Below, in pieces: positions 41,514 to 49,792 of a DNA stretch of 53,792 bases. The notes beneath the pieces are model-generated. The model did not search any database. It was given only the letters and a program-made list of their open reading frames with translations, and was not told the origin of the DNA. Both the position numbers and the translations under genes were made by a program. Every line of letters starts with the position of its first letter. Positions within the stretch are counted from its first letter, which is position 1. The stretch is from an uncultured Victivallis sp. (lineage in GTDB: Bacteria; Verrucomicrobiota; Lentisphaeria; Victivallales; Victivallaceae): positions 1-53,792 of the forward strand of contig NZ_CALXSK010000022.1 of NCBI RefSeq assembly GCF_944391105.1. The letters run 5' to 3'.

Positions 41514-41909
41514 TTACCAGACGTAGCAGAGAATTTCACCACCGACGTTCTCTCTGGCTGCGGCACGACCCGAAAGCACACCCGAGGGCGTCGTCAGAAT
41601 CACCGTGCCGAGGCCGTTGCGCACCCGCGGAATCTCCCGGCTGCCGCAATGGATCCGGCAGGAGGGCTTGCTCACGCGCTCAATGCCTTCGATCACAGAC
41701 TTGCCGTTCGCATACTTGAGAACAATCGACAGAACCTTCTTGACTCCATCCTCGCTCACAGCATAGTCGCTGATGTAACCCTCTTCCTTCAGAACCTTCG
41801 CGATGGCCGCCTTCTCACGCGAACTCGGCATCTCGACCTTCTTCAACCCCGCGGAACCCGCGTTGCGGATCCGGGTCAGCATATCAGCAATGGGATCTTG
41901 CATGCTCAT
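41514..41909 (-). CDS. rpsH: 30S ribosomal protein S8
   Basis: A 131-residue S8: [15 protein letters not shown] at the N-terminus and the C-terminal [20 protein letters not shown] binding 16S rRNA helix 21. GGGAGG lies 8 bp before ATG 41909; a second ATG lies two codons later. Confidence 0.97.
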   Translation of the reverse strand: MSMQDPIADMLTRIRNAGSAGLKKVEMPSSREKAAIAKVLKEEGYISDYAVSEDGVKKVLSIVLKYANGKSVIEGIERVSKPSCRIHCGSREIPRVRNGLGTVILTTPSGVLSGRAAARENVGGEILCYVW

Positions 41910-41923
41910 TTGTCATTCCTCCC

Positions 41924-42109
41924 TTACCAGCTGGCCTTGGTCACACCCGGAATCTGGCCCTTCGACGCCAGTTCGCGGAAACAGATACGGCAAAGCTGGA
42001 ACTTGCCGATATATGCACGGGGGCGGCCGCACGCCTTGCAGCGCGTGTAGTTCCGCACCGGGAACTTGCTCCCGCGTTCGGCTTTCACTATCAGACTGAG
42101 TTTCGCCAT
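41924..42109 (-). CDS. rpsN: 30S ribosomal protein S14, zinc type
   Basis: A 61-residue short S14 with both zinc-binding pairs, CKAC and CRIC ([20 protein letters not shown]). This zinc-containing form is common outside the proteobacteria, where a longer zinc-free form occurs. It lies between rplE and rpsH. Confidence 0.97.
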   Translation of the reverse strand: MAKLSLIVKAERGSKFPVRNYTRCKACGRPRAYIGKFQLCRICFRELASKGQIPGVTKASW

Positions 42110-42124
42110 AATGCAATCCTTCCT

Positions 42125-42661
42125 TTATTCCTCGAACGGAACTTCCATCATCTTCAGAAGTTCACGCGCCGCCTCATCGGTCTTCGCCGTGGTCACAAAC
42201 GTCAGATTCACACCGAGCGGATACTTCAGCTTGTCCGCATCAACTTCCGTGAACACCGACACGTCCGCAACTCCGAGATTGTAGTTGCCGACCCCATCGA
42301 ACCCGGTCTTCGGAATCCCGCGGAAGTCACGCACACGCGGCATCGCGTTGTGAACGAAACGGTCCAGAAACTCGTACATCCGGTTGCCGCGAAGCGTCAC
42401 CATCACACCCACCGGCATGCCGACGCGCAGCTTGAAGTTCGAAACGTTCTTGCGCGCCTTCGTGATCACCGGCTGCTGACCGGTCATCGCCGCAATGTGC
42501 TTCTTCGCCTCAGTGAAAGCATCCCGCTCGGCATCCGTTCCGATACCGGTCGAAACCACGATCTTCTCAAGCTTCGGAATCTGCATCACGTTCTTCAGAC
42601 CAAGCTTGGCCTGCAGAGCACTGCGCACTTCCTCGTTGTATTTTTTCTTCATATCAGGCAT
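42125..42661 (-). CDS. rplE: 50S ribosomal protein L5
   Basis: A 178-residue L5 that binds 5S rRNA and P-site tRNA: KLEKIVVSTGIGTDAERDAF, TGQQPVITKARKNVSNFKLR and RDFRGIPKTGFDGVGNYNLG. ATG 42661 has GGAGTAGTG upstream; a second ATG three codons later is possible. Confidence 0.97.
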   Translation of the reverse strand: MPDMKKKYNEEVRSALQAKLGLKNVMQIPKLEKIVVSTGIGTDAERDAFTEAKKHIAAMTGQQPVITKARKNVSNFKLRVGMPVGVMVTLRGNRMYEFLDRFVHNAMPRVRDFRGIPKTGFDGVGNYNLGVADVSVFTEVDADKLKYPLGVNLTFVTTAKTDEAARELLKMMEVPFEE

Positions 42662-42667
42662 TTTTCA

Positions 42668-42925
42668 CTACTCCGTCTTGTCCGCAGCAACGGGATTGAC
42701 GTTCGAGACATGCACCGACACCGAACGCTCGATCATCCCTCCGTTCGGATTGAGCTTGCTCTTCTTCAACGTCCGCTTGCCGATCTTGCGATCCTTGCTG
42801 GACGTGAACGAGAGAACAACCCGGTCCTTCTTCGTGAGAATCGCGGAAATCGTCGCTTCCTCACCCTTGAAGTTGCCGGAGTTCACCACAACTTTGTCGC
42901 CTTTTTTGACGTGATATTTTTTCAT
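42668..42925 (-). CDS. rplX: 50S ribosomal protein L24
   Basis: An 85-residue L24 with the KOW motif KKGDKVVVNSGNFKGEEATI, an early assembly protein of the large subunit. It is shorter than E. coli L24 (about 104). Its ATG overlaps the rplN stop by one base (TGATG). Confidence 0.95.
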   Translation of the reverse strand: MKKYHVKKGDKVVVNSGNFKGEEATISAILTKKDRVVLSFTSSKDRKIGKRTLKKSKLNPNGGMIERSVSVHVSNVNPVAADKTE

Positions 42926-43290
42926 CAAAGCACCTCCGGCGCAAGCGAGATGATCTTCATGAAATCCTTGTCCCGCAACTCACGCGCCACCGGCCCGAAA
43001 ATACGCGTACCGACCGGGTTTTTGTCCTTGTCGATGAGCACAGCGGCATTCTTGTCGAAGCGGAGATACGAACCGTCCGGACGACGAATCTTCGCCGCAG
43101 TACGGACAACCACCGCCTTCACCACCTGCCCCTTCTTCACCGAACCGTCCGGAAGAGCCTCCTGCACGGCGCCGGTGATGATGTCACCAACTCCCGCAAT
43201 CGTACGACCCTGGCCCAGAACCGACATCGTCAGAATCGACTTCGCTCCGGAATTGTCGGCGACCTCCAGAATTGACTGCATCTGAATCAT
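42925..43290 (-). CDS. rplN: 50S ribosomal protein L14
   Basis: A 121-residue L14 of typical length: [40 protein letters not shown] and [20 protein letters not shown]. It forms an intersubunit bridge. Confidence 0.97.
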   Translation of the reverse strand: MIQMQSILEVADNSGAKSILTMSVLGQGRTIAGVGDIITGAVQEALPDGSVKKGQVVKAVVVRTAAKIRRPDGSYLRFDKNAAVLIDKDKNPVGTRIFGPVARELRDKDFMKIISLAPEVL

Positions 43291-43308
43291 TGCACGATCT
43301 CCTGAAGG

Positions 43309-43587
43309 TTATTCCTGCTCCGGACGGCTGATGATCTCCAGCAGCCGCCAGCACTTGTTTTTGCTCATCGGACGCGTCTCGGCAATACGCACGGTATCAC
43401 CCTTCTTCGCCTCGTTCTTCTCATCGTGGGCCGTAAATTTCTTGCTGACCTTCACGATCTTCTGATACAGCGGATGCGGCGTGCGGCGGTCGACCTTCAC
43501 AACAATGGTCTTATCCTGAACGTCGCTCACAACCACGCCGACCCGTTCCTTCCGGTGTCCCCGGACTTCAACAACAGCATCACTCAT
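43309..43587 (-). CDS. rpsQ: 30S ribosomal protein S17
   Basis: A 92-residue S17 with the OB-fold signature: [39 protein letters not shown] and [20 protein letters not shown]. Start chosen at ATG 43587 after GAGGGATAAA. Confidence 0.97.
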   Translation of the reverse strand: MSDAVVEVRGHRKERVGVVVSDVQDKTIVVKVDRRTPHPLYQKIVKVSKKFTAHDEKNEAKKGDTVRIAETRPMSKNKCWRLLEIISRPEQE

Positions 43588-43595
43588 TTTATCCC

Positions 43596-43799
43596 TCACT
43601 GGACTTTCGCCGCCCGGGCGGTCTGTTCGGTGTAAATGCGCGCGATGTCACGGCGGATCTGCCGGACTCGGGCGGTCTTCTCAAGCTGACCGGTACGGGA
43701 CTGGATCTTGAGGTTCAACTTCTCCCGCTGCAGATCGGCAACCTTGCTCACCAGCTCCGCATCCGAAAGCTCACGGATTTCCTTGATCTTCATTTTCAT
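43596..43799 (-). CDS. rpmC: 50S ribosomal protein L29
   Basis: A 67-residue L29 helical protein near the exit tunnel: [20 protein letters not shown] and [20 protein letters not shown]. Two in-frame ATGs (43799 and 43793) are both possible; GGGG lies just upstream. Confidence 0.95.
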   Translation of the reverse strand: MKMKIKEIRELSDAELVSKVADLQREKLNLKIQSRTGQLEKTARVRQIRRDIARIYTEQTARAAKVQ

Positions 43800-43808
43800 T
43801 GACCCCAA

Positions 43809-44222
43809 TTAATCTTCCCGGGACAAGAACTTGCAGCGCAAGCACAGCTTGTTCGCCGCACGGCTCATCGCTTCCTTCGCCACCGACTCACTGCAGCCGG
43901 ACACCTCAAACAGCACCCGACCCGGCAGAACCGGAGCAACCCAGCCTTCCACCGCACCTTTTCCCTTGCCCATACGGACTTCCAAAGGCTTCTTCGTAAA
44001 CGAACGGAACGGGAACATGCGGATCCACACTTTGCCACGACGCTTCAGATGACGGTTGATCGCAACACGCGCGGCTTCAATCTGATTATTCGTAACGTAC
44101 CCGCGGGTCAACGCCTGCAACGCGAAATCGCCAAAGTCCAGCTTGTTGTTGGACGTGGCCAGTCCGGCGTTACTTCCGCGCTGAACCTTTCTGTACTTTA
44201 CTCTTTTTGGCATTAACGGCAT
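43809..44222 (-). CDS. rplP: 50S ribosomal protein L16
   Basis: A 137-residue L16: [15 protein letters not shown] at the N-terminus, then [20 protein letters not shown] and [20 protein letters not shown]. It contacts the A-site tRNA. Its first 53 bp (from ATG 44222, GAGGAAC upstream) lie inside the end of rpsC in another frame, an unusually long overlap for two ribosomal genes; a start at 44213 would leave 44 bp. Confidence 0.96.
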   Translation of the reverse strand: MPLMPKRVKYRKVQRGSNAGLATSNNKLDFGDFALQALTRGYVTNNQIEAARVAINRHLKRRGKVWIRMFPFRSFTKKPLEVRMGKGKGAVEGWVAPVLPGRVLFEVSGCSESVAKEAMSRAANKLCLRCKFLSRED

Positions 44223-44877
44223 AATCTTGTTCCTCAGTAGAGTCCTTGTGACAAATCCAAACCTTCACACCGATCTTACCGGCAGTGGTATTCGCCTCGG
44301 TGAAACCGTAATCGATATTGGCCTTCAGCGTGTGAAGCGGAACGCGGCCTTCCTTGTACTGCTCCTCACGCGCAAGCTCAGCCCCGCCGAGACGACCGGC
44401 GCAGTTGATCTTGATGCCGTCCACACCCATCTCCATCGCGGTCTGGATGGCACGCTTCATCGCACGGCGGAATCCGATACGGCGCTCCAGCTGCTGCGCG
44501 ATGCTCTCGGCAACCAGCTGCGCATTCGTCTCGGCACGCCGGATCTCGACGATCTCGGTGAACACTTCCTTGCCCGCCACCAGCTTCGAAATCTCAGCAC
44601 GCAGCGCATCGAGTTCCGCGCCCTTCTTGCCGATCAGAAGCCCCGGACGCGCCGAGGAGATGATTACCCGCACACGGTTCGCAAACCGCTCAATCTGAAT
44701 CCGCGCGATCGCGGCGGCAGCAAACTTCTCCTTGATGTACTTGCGGATCGCAAGATCCTCATGGAGCCATTCGCCAAACAGATTCTTGCCGCCAAACGCC
44801 TTGCTCGGAAACCAACGGGATTCCCAATTCTTGGTGAGGGCTGTTCTCAATCCAATCGGATTAACTTTCTGTCCCAC
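44170..44877 (-). CDS. rpsC: 30S ribosomal protein S3
   Basis: A 235-residue S3: [20 protein letters not shown] at the N-terminus, a KH-type RNA-binding domain with the GKKG-containing [19 protein letters not shown], and [20 protein letters not shown]. The last 14 to 17 residues ([14 protein letters not shown]) are written over the rplP start in another frame. Confidence 0.96.
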   Translation of the reverse strand: MGQKVNPIGLRTALTKNWESRWFPSKAFGGKNLFGEWLHEDLAIRKYIKEKFAAAAIARIQIERFANRVRVIISSARPGLLIGKKGAELDALRAEISKLVAGKEVFTEIVEIRRAETNAQLVAESIAQQLERRIGFRRAMKRAIQTAMEMGVDGIKINCAGRLGGAELAREEQYKEGRVPLHTLKANIDYGFTEANTTAGKIGVKVWICHKDSTEEQDYAVNAKKSKVQKGSARK

Positions 44878-44894
44878 GATTCAATCCCCTATCT

Positions 44895-45227
44895 CTAGTT
44901 ATCCGTCAAAATAATTTCCAGATGGCTGGTCCGCTTGCGGATCCGGCCCGCCGACCCCCGCGCCTTCGCGCGGAAACGCTTGATGATCGGACCCGGAGAG
45001 ACCAGCGCCGCCTTCACGGTCAGCTCTTTCCGGTTCACATCAAGGTTGTTCTCAGCATTGGCCACGGCGGAGCGCAGCGTGTCTCCCAGCAGCCCGGCCG
45101 CTTTGCGCGGGCTCAGATCGACGATCGCCAGCGCCTCGACTGCGGATTTCCCCTGGATCAGGCGGGACACGTGCCGCGCCTTCTCCGGACTGATCCGCAC
45201 ATTCCTTGTCAAAGCTCTTACTTCCAT
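44895..45227 (-). CDS. rplV: 50S ribosomal protein L22
   Basis: A 110-residue L22 whose long hairpin lines the exit tunnel: MEVRALTRNVRISPEKARHV and KRFRAKARGSAGRIRKRTSH. The frame is open 17 codons upstream (to an ATG at 45278), but the family starts at MEVRA; neither start has a strong ribosome site. It is the first ribosomal gene of the cluster; rpsS, rplB, rplW, rplD, rplC and rpsJ do not precede it. Confidence 0.95.
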   Translation of the reverse strand: MEVRALTRNVRISPEKARHVSRLIQGKSAVEALAIVDLSPRKAAGLLGDTLRSAVANAENNLDVNRKELTVKAALVSPGPIIKRFRAKARGSAGRIRKRTSHLEIILTDN

Positions 45228-45247
45228 AATCTGGTTCTCGAGTTTCC

Positions 45248-45276
45248 GGAACGGACCGCTCTTGGCCGTTCGTTCC
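45248..45276 (-). promoter_or_regulatory. Leader hairpin upstream of rplV
   Basis: GGAACGAACGGC (45265-45276, minus strand) pairs with GCGGTCCGTTCC (45248-45259) with 10 of 12 positions paired and a 5-nt loop. It lies in the 78-bp gap between the coiled-coil gene and rplV. It could be a binding site for a ribosomal protein or a processing site; it has no T-run and so is not a terminator for the minus strand. Confidence 0.4.
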
Positions 45277-45305
45277 ATATTTTTTCTTGTTTCAGGACCG
45301 GATGA

Positions 45306-46190
45306 TCACCTTCCCGATTCATCACCGGCCCTCTCTTCGCCCGCCGCAGCCTCCATCCCGGGAGACAGCTTTTCGATACTGCCCCGGATCAAAACAGCCG
45401 CCGCGACGGATGGTCGCACACTGACCACTTTAAGCTGTTCCTCCCGGTCCTTCCCGACATGGTAGATCATTCCGGCAAAAGCCCCCTTGACCGACCCCAC
45501 GGACAGTACCACGACGCGTTGTTCCCGATTCACCGCAAGGATCCGACACGTTCGCAGCGCATCCATCCCCGTCCCCGGCTCATCCGGCCCTTCCGCCATC
45601 GCAATGAACCGGCGCGCCTTCCTCGCAAGATTGTCCAGCTTCAGCCGGTACTGCGCCTGCCTCACCTTCCCGATCGGCAGCTCCTGCAGAAGAATTTGCA
45701 CCTGGTCGCAGAAATCAACGGCATCGAGGGCAAGCCCGACTCCGTCCTCCGAAAGCTTCCCGATCGCCTGAAGCTGCTGTTCTTCCCGCTCGCCGGTTTT
45801 TCGCACTGTCCCCTCTGCCCGGACACCGGCGAGCCACAGCTGCAGCTGACGACCCCTTTCGTTTTCCGCTTGTAGTTTATTTCTCAACTCAATCAACTCG
45901 GCTTCGAGTTCCGCCGAGGCTTTCCTGGAAGCCTCCAGCTCAAGCTCAAGCCTTTTCATCTTCTCCGCATTCAGCATCGCCTCTTCGCGCAGCCGGTTCA
46001 ACTCCCTCAGCCGTTCAGCATCGTTCGGCCGGATCGTCACCACTGCACCCGCGGCTCCACCGCCGGAGACCGTCTCGTCTGCGCAGGTCTTCTCGACACC
46101 GCACACCACAAGAATACTTAACATAAACCCGAAAGTACATTTTCGCAAGCGTAAATCGTTAAAAAAGCGAGATTTTCTCTTTTTTTTCAC
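45306..46190 (-). CDS. Hypothetical secreted coiled-coil protein (294 aa)
   Basis: Not recognised. A basic N-terminus and a hydrophobic signal segment (LRKCTFGFMLSILVVCGVEK, about 15-34) are followed by a long coiled coil (about 55-120; LREEAMLNAEKMKRLELELE) and a C-terminal mixed domain (about 195-270) with VVVLSVGSVKGAFAGMIYHV. The last part resembles a compact beta domain seen in FlgT/CsgG-like envelope proteins, but only loosely. Its start overlaps the tatC stop by 4 bp, so it is coupled to the Tat genes. Confidence 0.65.
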   Translation of the reverse strand: MKKKRKSRFFNDLRLRKCTFGFMLSILVVCGVEKTCADETVSGGGAAGAVVTIRPNDAERLRELNRLREEAMLNAEKMKRLELELEASRKASAELEAELIELRNKLQAENERGRQLQLWLAGVRAEGTVRKTGEREEQQLQAIGKLSEDGVGLALDAVDFCDQVQILLQELPIGKVRQAQYRLKLDNLARKARRFIAMAEGPDEPGTGMDALRTCRILAVNREQRVVVLSVGSVKGAFAGMIYHVGKDREEQLKVVSVRPSVAAAVLIRGSIEKLSPGMEAAAGEERAGDESGR

Positions 46191-47125
46191 TTTTTCACCC
46201 CTCTTTTTCCACGATAATGGCCACTTATCACTCCGAAGCGACGGTTTTTCCGCCGTTTTTTTCGATAGGAATCGCGATAAACGACATCCATCGCAGTTTC
46301 CTCCGTCTCATCCAGGTGGTTTTCGCCTTCCGCGGCGAACTCCTCGTCCCGACTCTTTTCGGACGCGATGGAGGCTGAAACGGAATCCTCGTGCTCGACG
46401 GCGGAGGACTCCCCCTTCCTCTCCCCGTGTGCGGCAATGAGAAGCGCGATTTCGAACAGCAGCCAGGTGGGAATCCCGAGCAGAAGCTGGCTCACGATAT
46501 CCGGCGGAGTCAGAATCGCCGCCAGAATGAAAATCACCGTCACCGCAATCGGACGGCTCCGCCGCAGCGTCGCAACTCTGACCACGCCGAACCGCACCAG
46601 AAACACCATCACCACCGGAAGCTGAAACATGATGCCGAAACTCAGCGTGAGCAGCCCCACAAGATTGACGAATCCACCGATCCCGATCACCGGGGCAAGA
46701 GAGTCCGACGCAAATCCCGCCGAAAAACGCATCATGAGCGGCGTCACCAGAAACAACCCGATCGCCGCCCCCGCCAGAAACAGCAGCAGCGCCGCCCAGA
46801 TCACCCGGCGGCAGGCACGCCGCTCATGCTCATACAATCCCGGTGCGACAAAACCGGCCAGCTGATGCAGGATCACCGGCATGGCCGCGATCACCGCGAG
46901 AATCAGCCCGAGCTTCAGCTGCACCAGCAACGGCTCCATCGGCGTGAAATAATTGAGCTTGACCCCCTCCGGACAGCTGAACCGCACCAGCCATTCCAGC
47001 ACAGGAAGCGCAGCAAAGACCCCGGGGATCAGAAACAGGGCGATCGCCGCGACACCGCGCCACAGCGCCCGGCGCAGCGCCTCAAGATGATCGAGAAAAC
47101 TTGAGTCGGAGCCGTTTTTGCTCAT
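46187..47125 (-). CDS. tatC: Sec-independent protein translocase TatC
   Basis: TatC is the receptor for twin-arginine signal peptides in the inner membrane. The 312-residue protein has six spans up to about 235: FLDHLEALRRALWRGVAAIA, NYFTPMEPLLVQLKLGLILA (contains the FTPMEP consensus), FVAPGLYEHERR and TPPDIVSQLLLGIPTWLLFE. After the last span it carries a hydrophilic tail of about 75 residues, longer than usual and rich in Glu, then a basic end. It overlaps tatA by 4 bp (ATGA). Confidence 0.95.
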   Translation of the reverse strand: MSKNGSDSSFLDHLEALRRALWRGVAAIALFLIPGVFAALPVLEWLVRFSCPEGVKLNYFTPMEPLLVQLKLGLILAVIAAMPVILHQLAGFVAPGLYEHERRACRRVIWAALLLFLAGAAIGLFLVTPLMMRFSAGFASDSLAPVIGIGGFVNLVGLLTLSFGIMFQLPVVMVFLVRFGVVRVATLRRSRPIAVTVIFILAAILTPPDIVSQLLLGIPTWLLFEIALLIAAHGERKGESSAVEHEDSVSASIASEKSRDEEFAAEGENHLDETEETAMDVVYRDSYRKKRRKNRRFGVISGHYRGKRGVKK

Positions 47126-47346
47126 TCGTTCTTCTTTTTGTAATCGGGAAGCTGTTTTGCAACCTTCTGCGGATCCTCTTCCGTGAAGTTTTCCTTCACT
47201 TCGCCGACCACCGAATCGCGCGCATTTTTGAATTCACGCGAGGCTTTTCCCAGCGCCCGCGCCACCTCGGGAATCCGTTTCGCCCCGAAGAAGAGCAGCA
47301 CAACGCAGAAAATCACGATCAGTTCCATCCAGCCGATATTTCCCAT
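47122..47346 (-). CDS. tatA: Sec-independent protein translocase TatA/TatE
   Basis: A 74-residue TatA: one membrane helix (about 6-20), the hinge FGAKRIPEVARALGKASREF (FG and IPE consensus) and an acidic amphipathic helix. Only one TatA-like gene is here and no TatB, the simple TatAC arrangement. It is coupled to tatC. Confidence 0.93.
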   Translation of the reverse strand: MGNIGWMELIVIFCVVLLFFGAKRIPEVARALGKASREFKNARDSVVGEVKENFTEEDPQKVAKQLPDYKKKNE

Positions 47347-47425
47347 TTCCGATCTTCTCCTTCCGTCTGTTTCCTGCTTTCGTCCTTAAATCCTGTTGTC
47401 ACAGCGAACAACCCGTGATCATTCG

Positions 47426-48151
47426 TTATCTGGCGGGCTCCTTCTTCTCCCGCTCCGGAATAAACTCGATGAAATCGATCTCCGCCCGGCTGGTCGAACC
47501 GGAATACTGGCTGTTCGCCCCGACACTGATGATGAAATATGAGTCCGGCATTTTTCCGAAGGCCTTGCGGTAATCCTCGACCACGTTGCGCTCCTCCGTC
47601 ACCCAGACTCCGGGCGGAGTCGTCCGGTTTCGCACCGTCTTGTGGCTGACGGTCATCATTCCCGCGGCATATTTCCTGAGCCCGCTGTTTCCGACCGGCG
47701 TATCCACCTCCCAGCGGTAGCCGACGCAGCGCTGTTTCAGCAGTGTTCCATCTCCGAAATAGAGCACGACGGCCTGGTCATCCGGCTCCTCCTCCCCGGG
47801 TTTGAGCACGATCGGCTTCACAACCCGCCACCTCCACCGCATAACCGGCGTTTTCGTCAAATCCACCTTCGACGGAGCGGCAAGCATCACCCCGGTCGAT
47901 TTGTCGGCGTCCACCGCCATGATCTTTCCATCCGAAGCGCTCTCCTCTGAATCCACAGAAAAACGCGTCCGGGGAACCAGAAAACGGCTGCCGTCGAACT
48001 TCCACTCCTTCTCCAGAGTCTCCGGGTCATTGAACTGCGTACACCAGGACGCATCCGGCGACGGCTTCGAATCGTCGGAAACCGCCGCGACATCCGCGGC
48101 TCGAAGACATGGGACCAGACACAGCGCCGTCCCGAGCAATATCAATCTCAT
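47426..48151 (-). CDS. DUF3047-family secreted protein
   Basis: A 241-residue protein with a signal peptide (MRLILLGTALCLVPCLRAAD). The body matches the DUF3047 pattern: KTPVMRWRWRVVKP (about 104-117), DDQAVVLYFGD (about 127-137) and the closing FIISVGANSQYSGSTSRAEI. The family is a beta-sandwich of unknown function in the periplasm. Start placed at ATG 48151; the frame is open 44 codons further upstream and would overlap the lytic transglycosylase gene. Confidence 0.75.
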   Translation of the reverse strand: MRLILLGTALCLVPCLRAADVAAVSDDSKPSPDASWCTQFNDPETLEKEWKFDGSRFLVPRTRFSVDSEESASDGKIMAVDADKSTGVMLAAPSKVDLTKTPVMRWRWRVVKPIVLKPGEEEPDDQAVVLYFGDGTLLKQRCVGYRWEVDTPVGNSGLRKYAAGMMTVSHKTVRNRTTPPGVWVTEERNVVEDYRKAFGKMPDSYFIISVGANSQYSGSTSRAEIDFIEFIPEREKKEPAR

Positions 48152-48200
48152 TTTCACTCGTCTCACATCCTCTCCCTGACTGTCCGGCGCATGACTCCCG

Positions 48201-48785
48201 TCAACGCATCCGGCTTCTCTCGTATCTCTTGTATTCCTGGTAGCGCTCCATGATTTTCGCCACATAGGTTTTCGTACTTGCAATCGTGATCCGGCCGATC
48301 ACATCGCCGTTCTTCTGTTCCGGCTTCCACTTCTCCGAACGGCTCTCGCCGGCGTTGTAACGGGACAGCGCCAGTTCGGCCGCCTTCTCATACGTCGCAT
48401 ATTTCCGCATCCCGCACGCCAGATACCAGCAGCCGATGTCGAGATTCACAGCCGGATCGTACAGTTCATTCACATCCGGCGCCTTCCGCTTTTTCACCCG
48501 TCCCCATTCCGCAGCCGCGCCGGAAGGGAGAACCTGCATCAGACCGACCTCCCCCGCCCGCCCCCGCGCGAAAGGATCGAAGCGGCTCTCCTGAAACACC
48601 ACCGCCCGGACCAGCTGCGGATCAAGTCCATGCCGCCGCGCGGCGGTTTGAATCTCATTGGCAAACCGCGTGTCGTCCACCGTAAAATCACGCAGCTCCT
48701 CGCGAAACCAGAACACGGCCAGCACAAGCGCCAGCAATGCCACCCCGGACCAGCGGAGAGCCAGAATCAACCTTTTCCGATTCAA
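48201..48785 (-). CDS. Membrane-anchored lytic transglycosylase (SLT domain)
   Basis: A 194-residue peptidoglycan-cleaving enzyme. It has one N-terminal membrane anchor (about 8-27), then the SLT fold: catalytic Glu66 in VVFQESRFDP, GRAGEVGLMQVLP (about 75-87), NLDIGCWYLACG and ALSRYNAGESR. It is the MltE/EmtA-like short type. Its ATG overlaps the stop of the gene before it by 4 bp. Confidence 0.9.
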   Translation of the reverse strand: MNRKRLILALRWSGVALLALVLAVFWFREELRDFTVDDTRFANEIQTAARRHGLDPQLVRAVVFQESRFDPFARGRAGEVGLMQVLPSGAAAEWGRVKKRKAPDVNELYDPAVNLDIGCWYLACGMRKYATYEKAAELALSRYNAGESRSEKWKPEQKNGDVIGRITIASTKTYVAKIMERYQEYKRYERSRMR

Positions 48786-49789
48786 TCGCGCCCTTCCCCG
48801 GAACGTTGCGTCCCGATATCGCGCGGCACCGGATCCGGCGGAATGATCCGTTTCTTCGCCTGTTCCCCCAGATAACGGACGAGCCGCTCCGCAAATGCGC
48901 GGGAAACCGCCAGCTCAAGGATCACCCGGTTCCCGTCCGGCATGATCTTCAATTTCTGCAGAAACTCCCTCCCCAGAACCGGATCGTCGGAAAAAAGCAG
49001 CGACGCTCCGAGGTGCAGAAAGCCGGGAACCGCAAACGCAAACTGCTGTGCACTTTTCGCATCGACGCAGCGGGCTGTGGCGTCGAGACGCCAGAATTCG
49101 CCGTCTCCAATCACATTGAGCTCGGCGAATATATGGTTCACCCCTTTGAACATCGTGCTGCCGAAACCGCCGGAACTCCTCTGTTTCGACTTCGACAGAA
49201 TCGATTTCAGATCGACATAACTCCAGACCAGGGGGTCTCCGTCCGGGGCAATCGCCCGGAGCCTCCGATTTTCCGCCGGAACGGAGGACCGGCCGAGAAA
49301 CGGCGCGACATATTTGCGCTCTGTCGCCAGAACGACGTCCGGAGCAAGGTAAGTGACTCCAACGGCGACGGATCCCCCCGCCGCCGGATTGTCGGTTCGA
49401 ATGCAATAAAGTCTCCGCCCCGCTTCCCCTTCGAGCGAAAAGCGGTTGCCGAACCCTCTCAACCGACGCGCCAGCTCCGCCTCGGGAATCGAAACTCCGG
49501 CAAGCAAACCGCGCAGCCGGGAGCCGCCACCGACAAACAGCAGTTCCCGACAGTCGGTAAAACGCAGATTGTAATCCTGCTCAAATTGCGTTAAGACCTC
49601 CCCCGCCTCCGATCGCTCCCCCGTCAGTTCCCGGAAGAGCGAAAGTTTGCGCAGGGATTCCGCATTGACGCCAACGACATATTCGGCTCCGGCCGGAACA
49701 AATTCCACAACCCCCTCTCCCGCGAACGCGAAACCAGGCGCGAACGCGAAAACGAAGAGAAGGATGAACCGGAACCGAATTCTCTCCAT
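48782..49789 (-). CDS. Hypothetical secreted protein (DUF3352-like, 335 aa)
   Basis: A signal peptide (FILLFVFAFAPGFAFAG) is followed by two repeats of an alpha/beta unit that opens with FVPAGAEYVVGVNAESLRKL. This pattern (a P-A-x-x-x-x-V-V stretch, helix, then regular strands) recalls the DUF3352 family, periplasmic or lipoprotein in PVC bacteria. No catalytic residues are evident. It lies 3 bp downstream of aspS and is coupled to the lytic transglycosylase gene. Confidence 0.6.
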   Translation of the reverse strand: MERIRFRFILLFVFAFAPGFAFAGEGVVEFVPAGAEYVVGVNAESLRKLSLFRELTGERSEAGEVLTQFEQDYNLRFTDCRELLFVGGGSRLRGLLAGVSIPEAELARRLRGFGNRFSLEGEAGRRLYCIRTDNPAAGGSVAVGVTYLAPDVVLATERKYVAPFLGRSSVPAENRRLRAIAPDGDPLVWSYVDLKSILSKSKQRSSGGFGSTMFKGVNHIFAELNVIGDGEFWRLDATARCVDAKSAQQFAFAVPGFLHLGASLLFSDDPVLGREFLQKLKIMPDGNRVILELAVSRAFAERLVRYLGEQAKKRIIPPDPVPRDIGTQRSGEGRD

Positions 49790-49792
49790 GCG

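Noticed and set aside
45228..45278. Longer L22 with 17 extra residues
   Set aside because: L22 proteins start at MEVRA, and the stretch forms a hairpin instead. I keep it as an alternative only.
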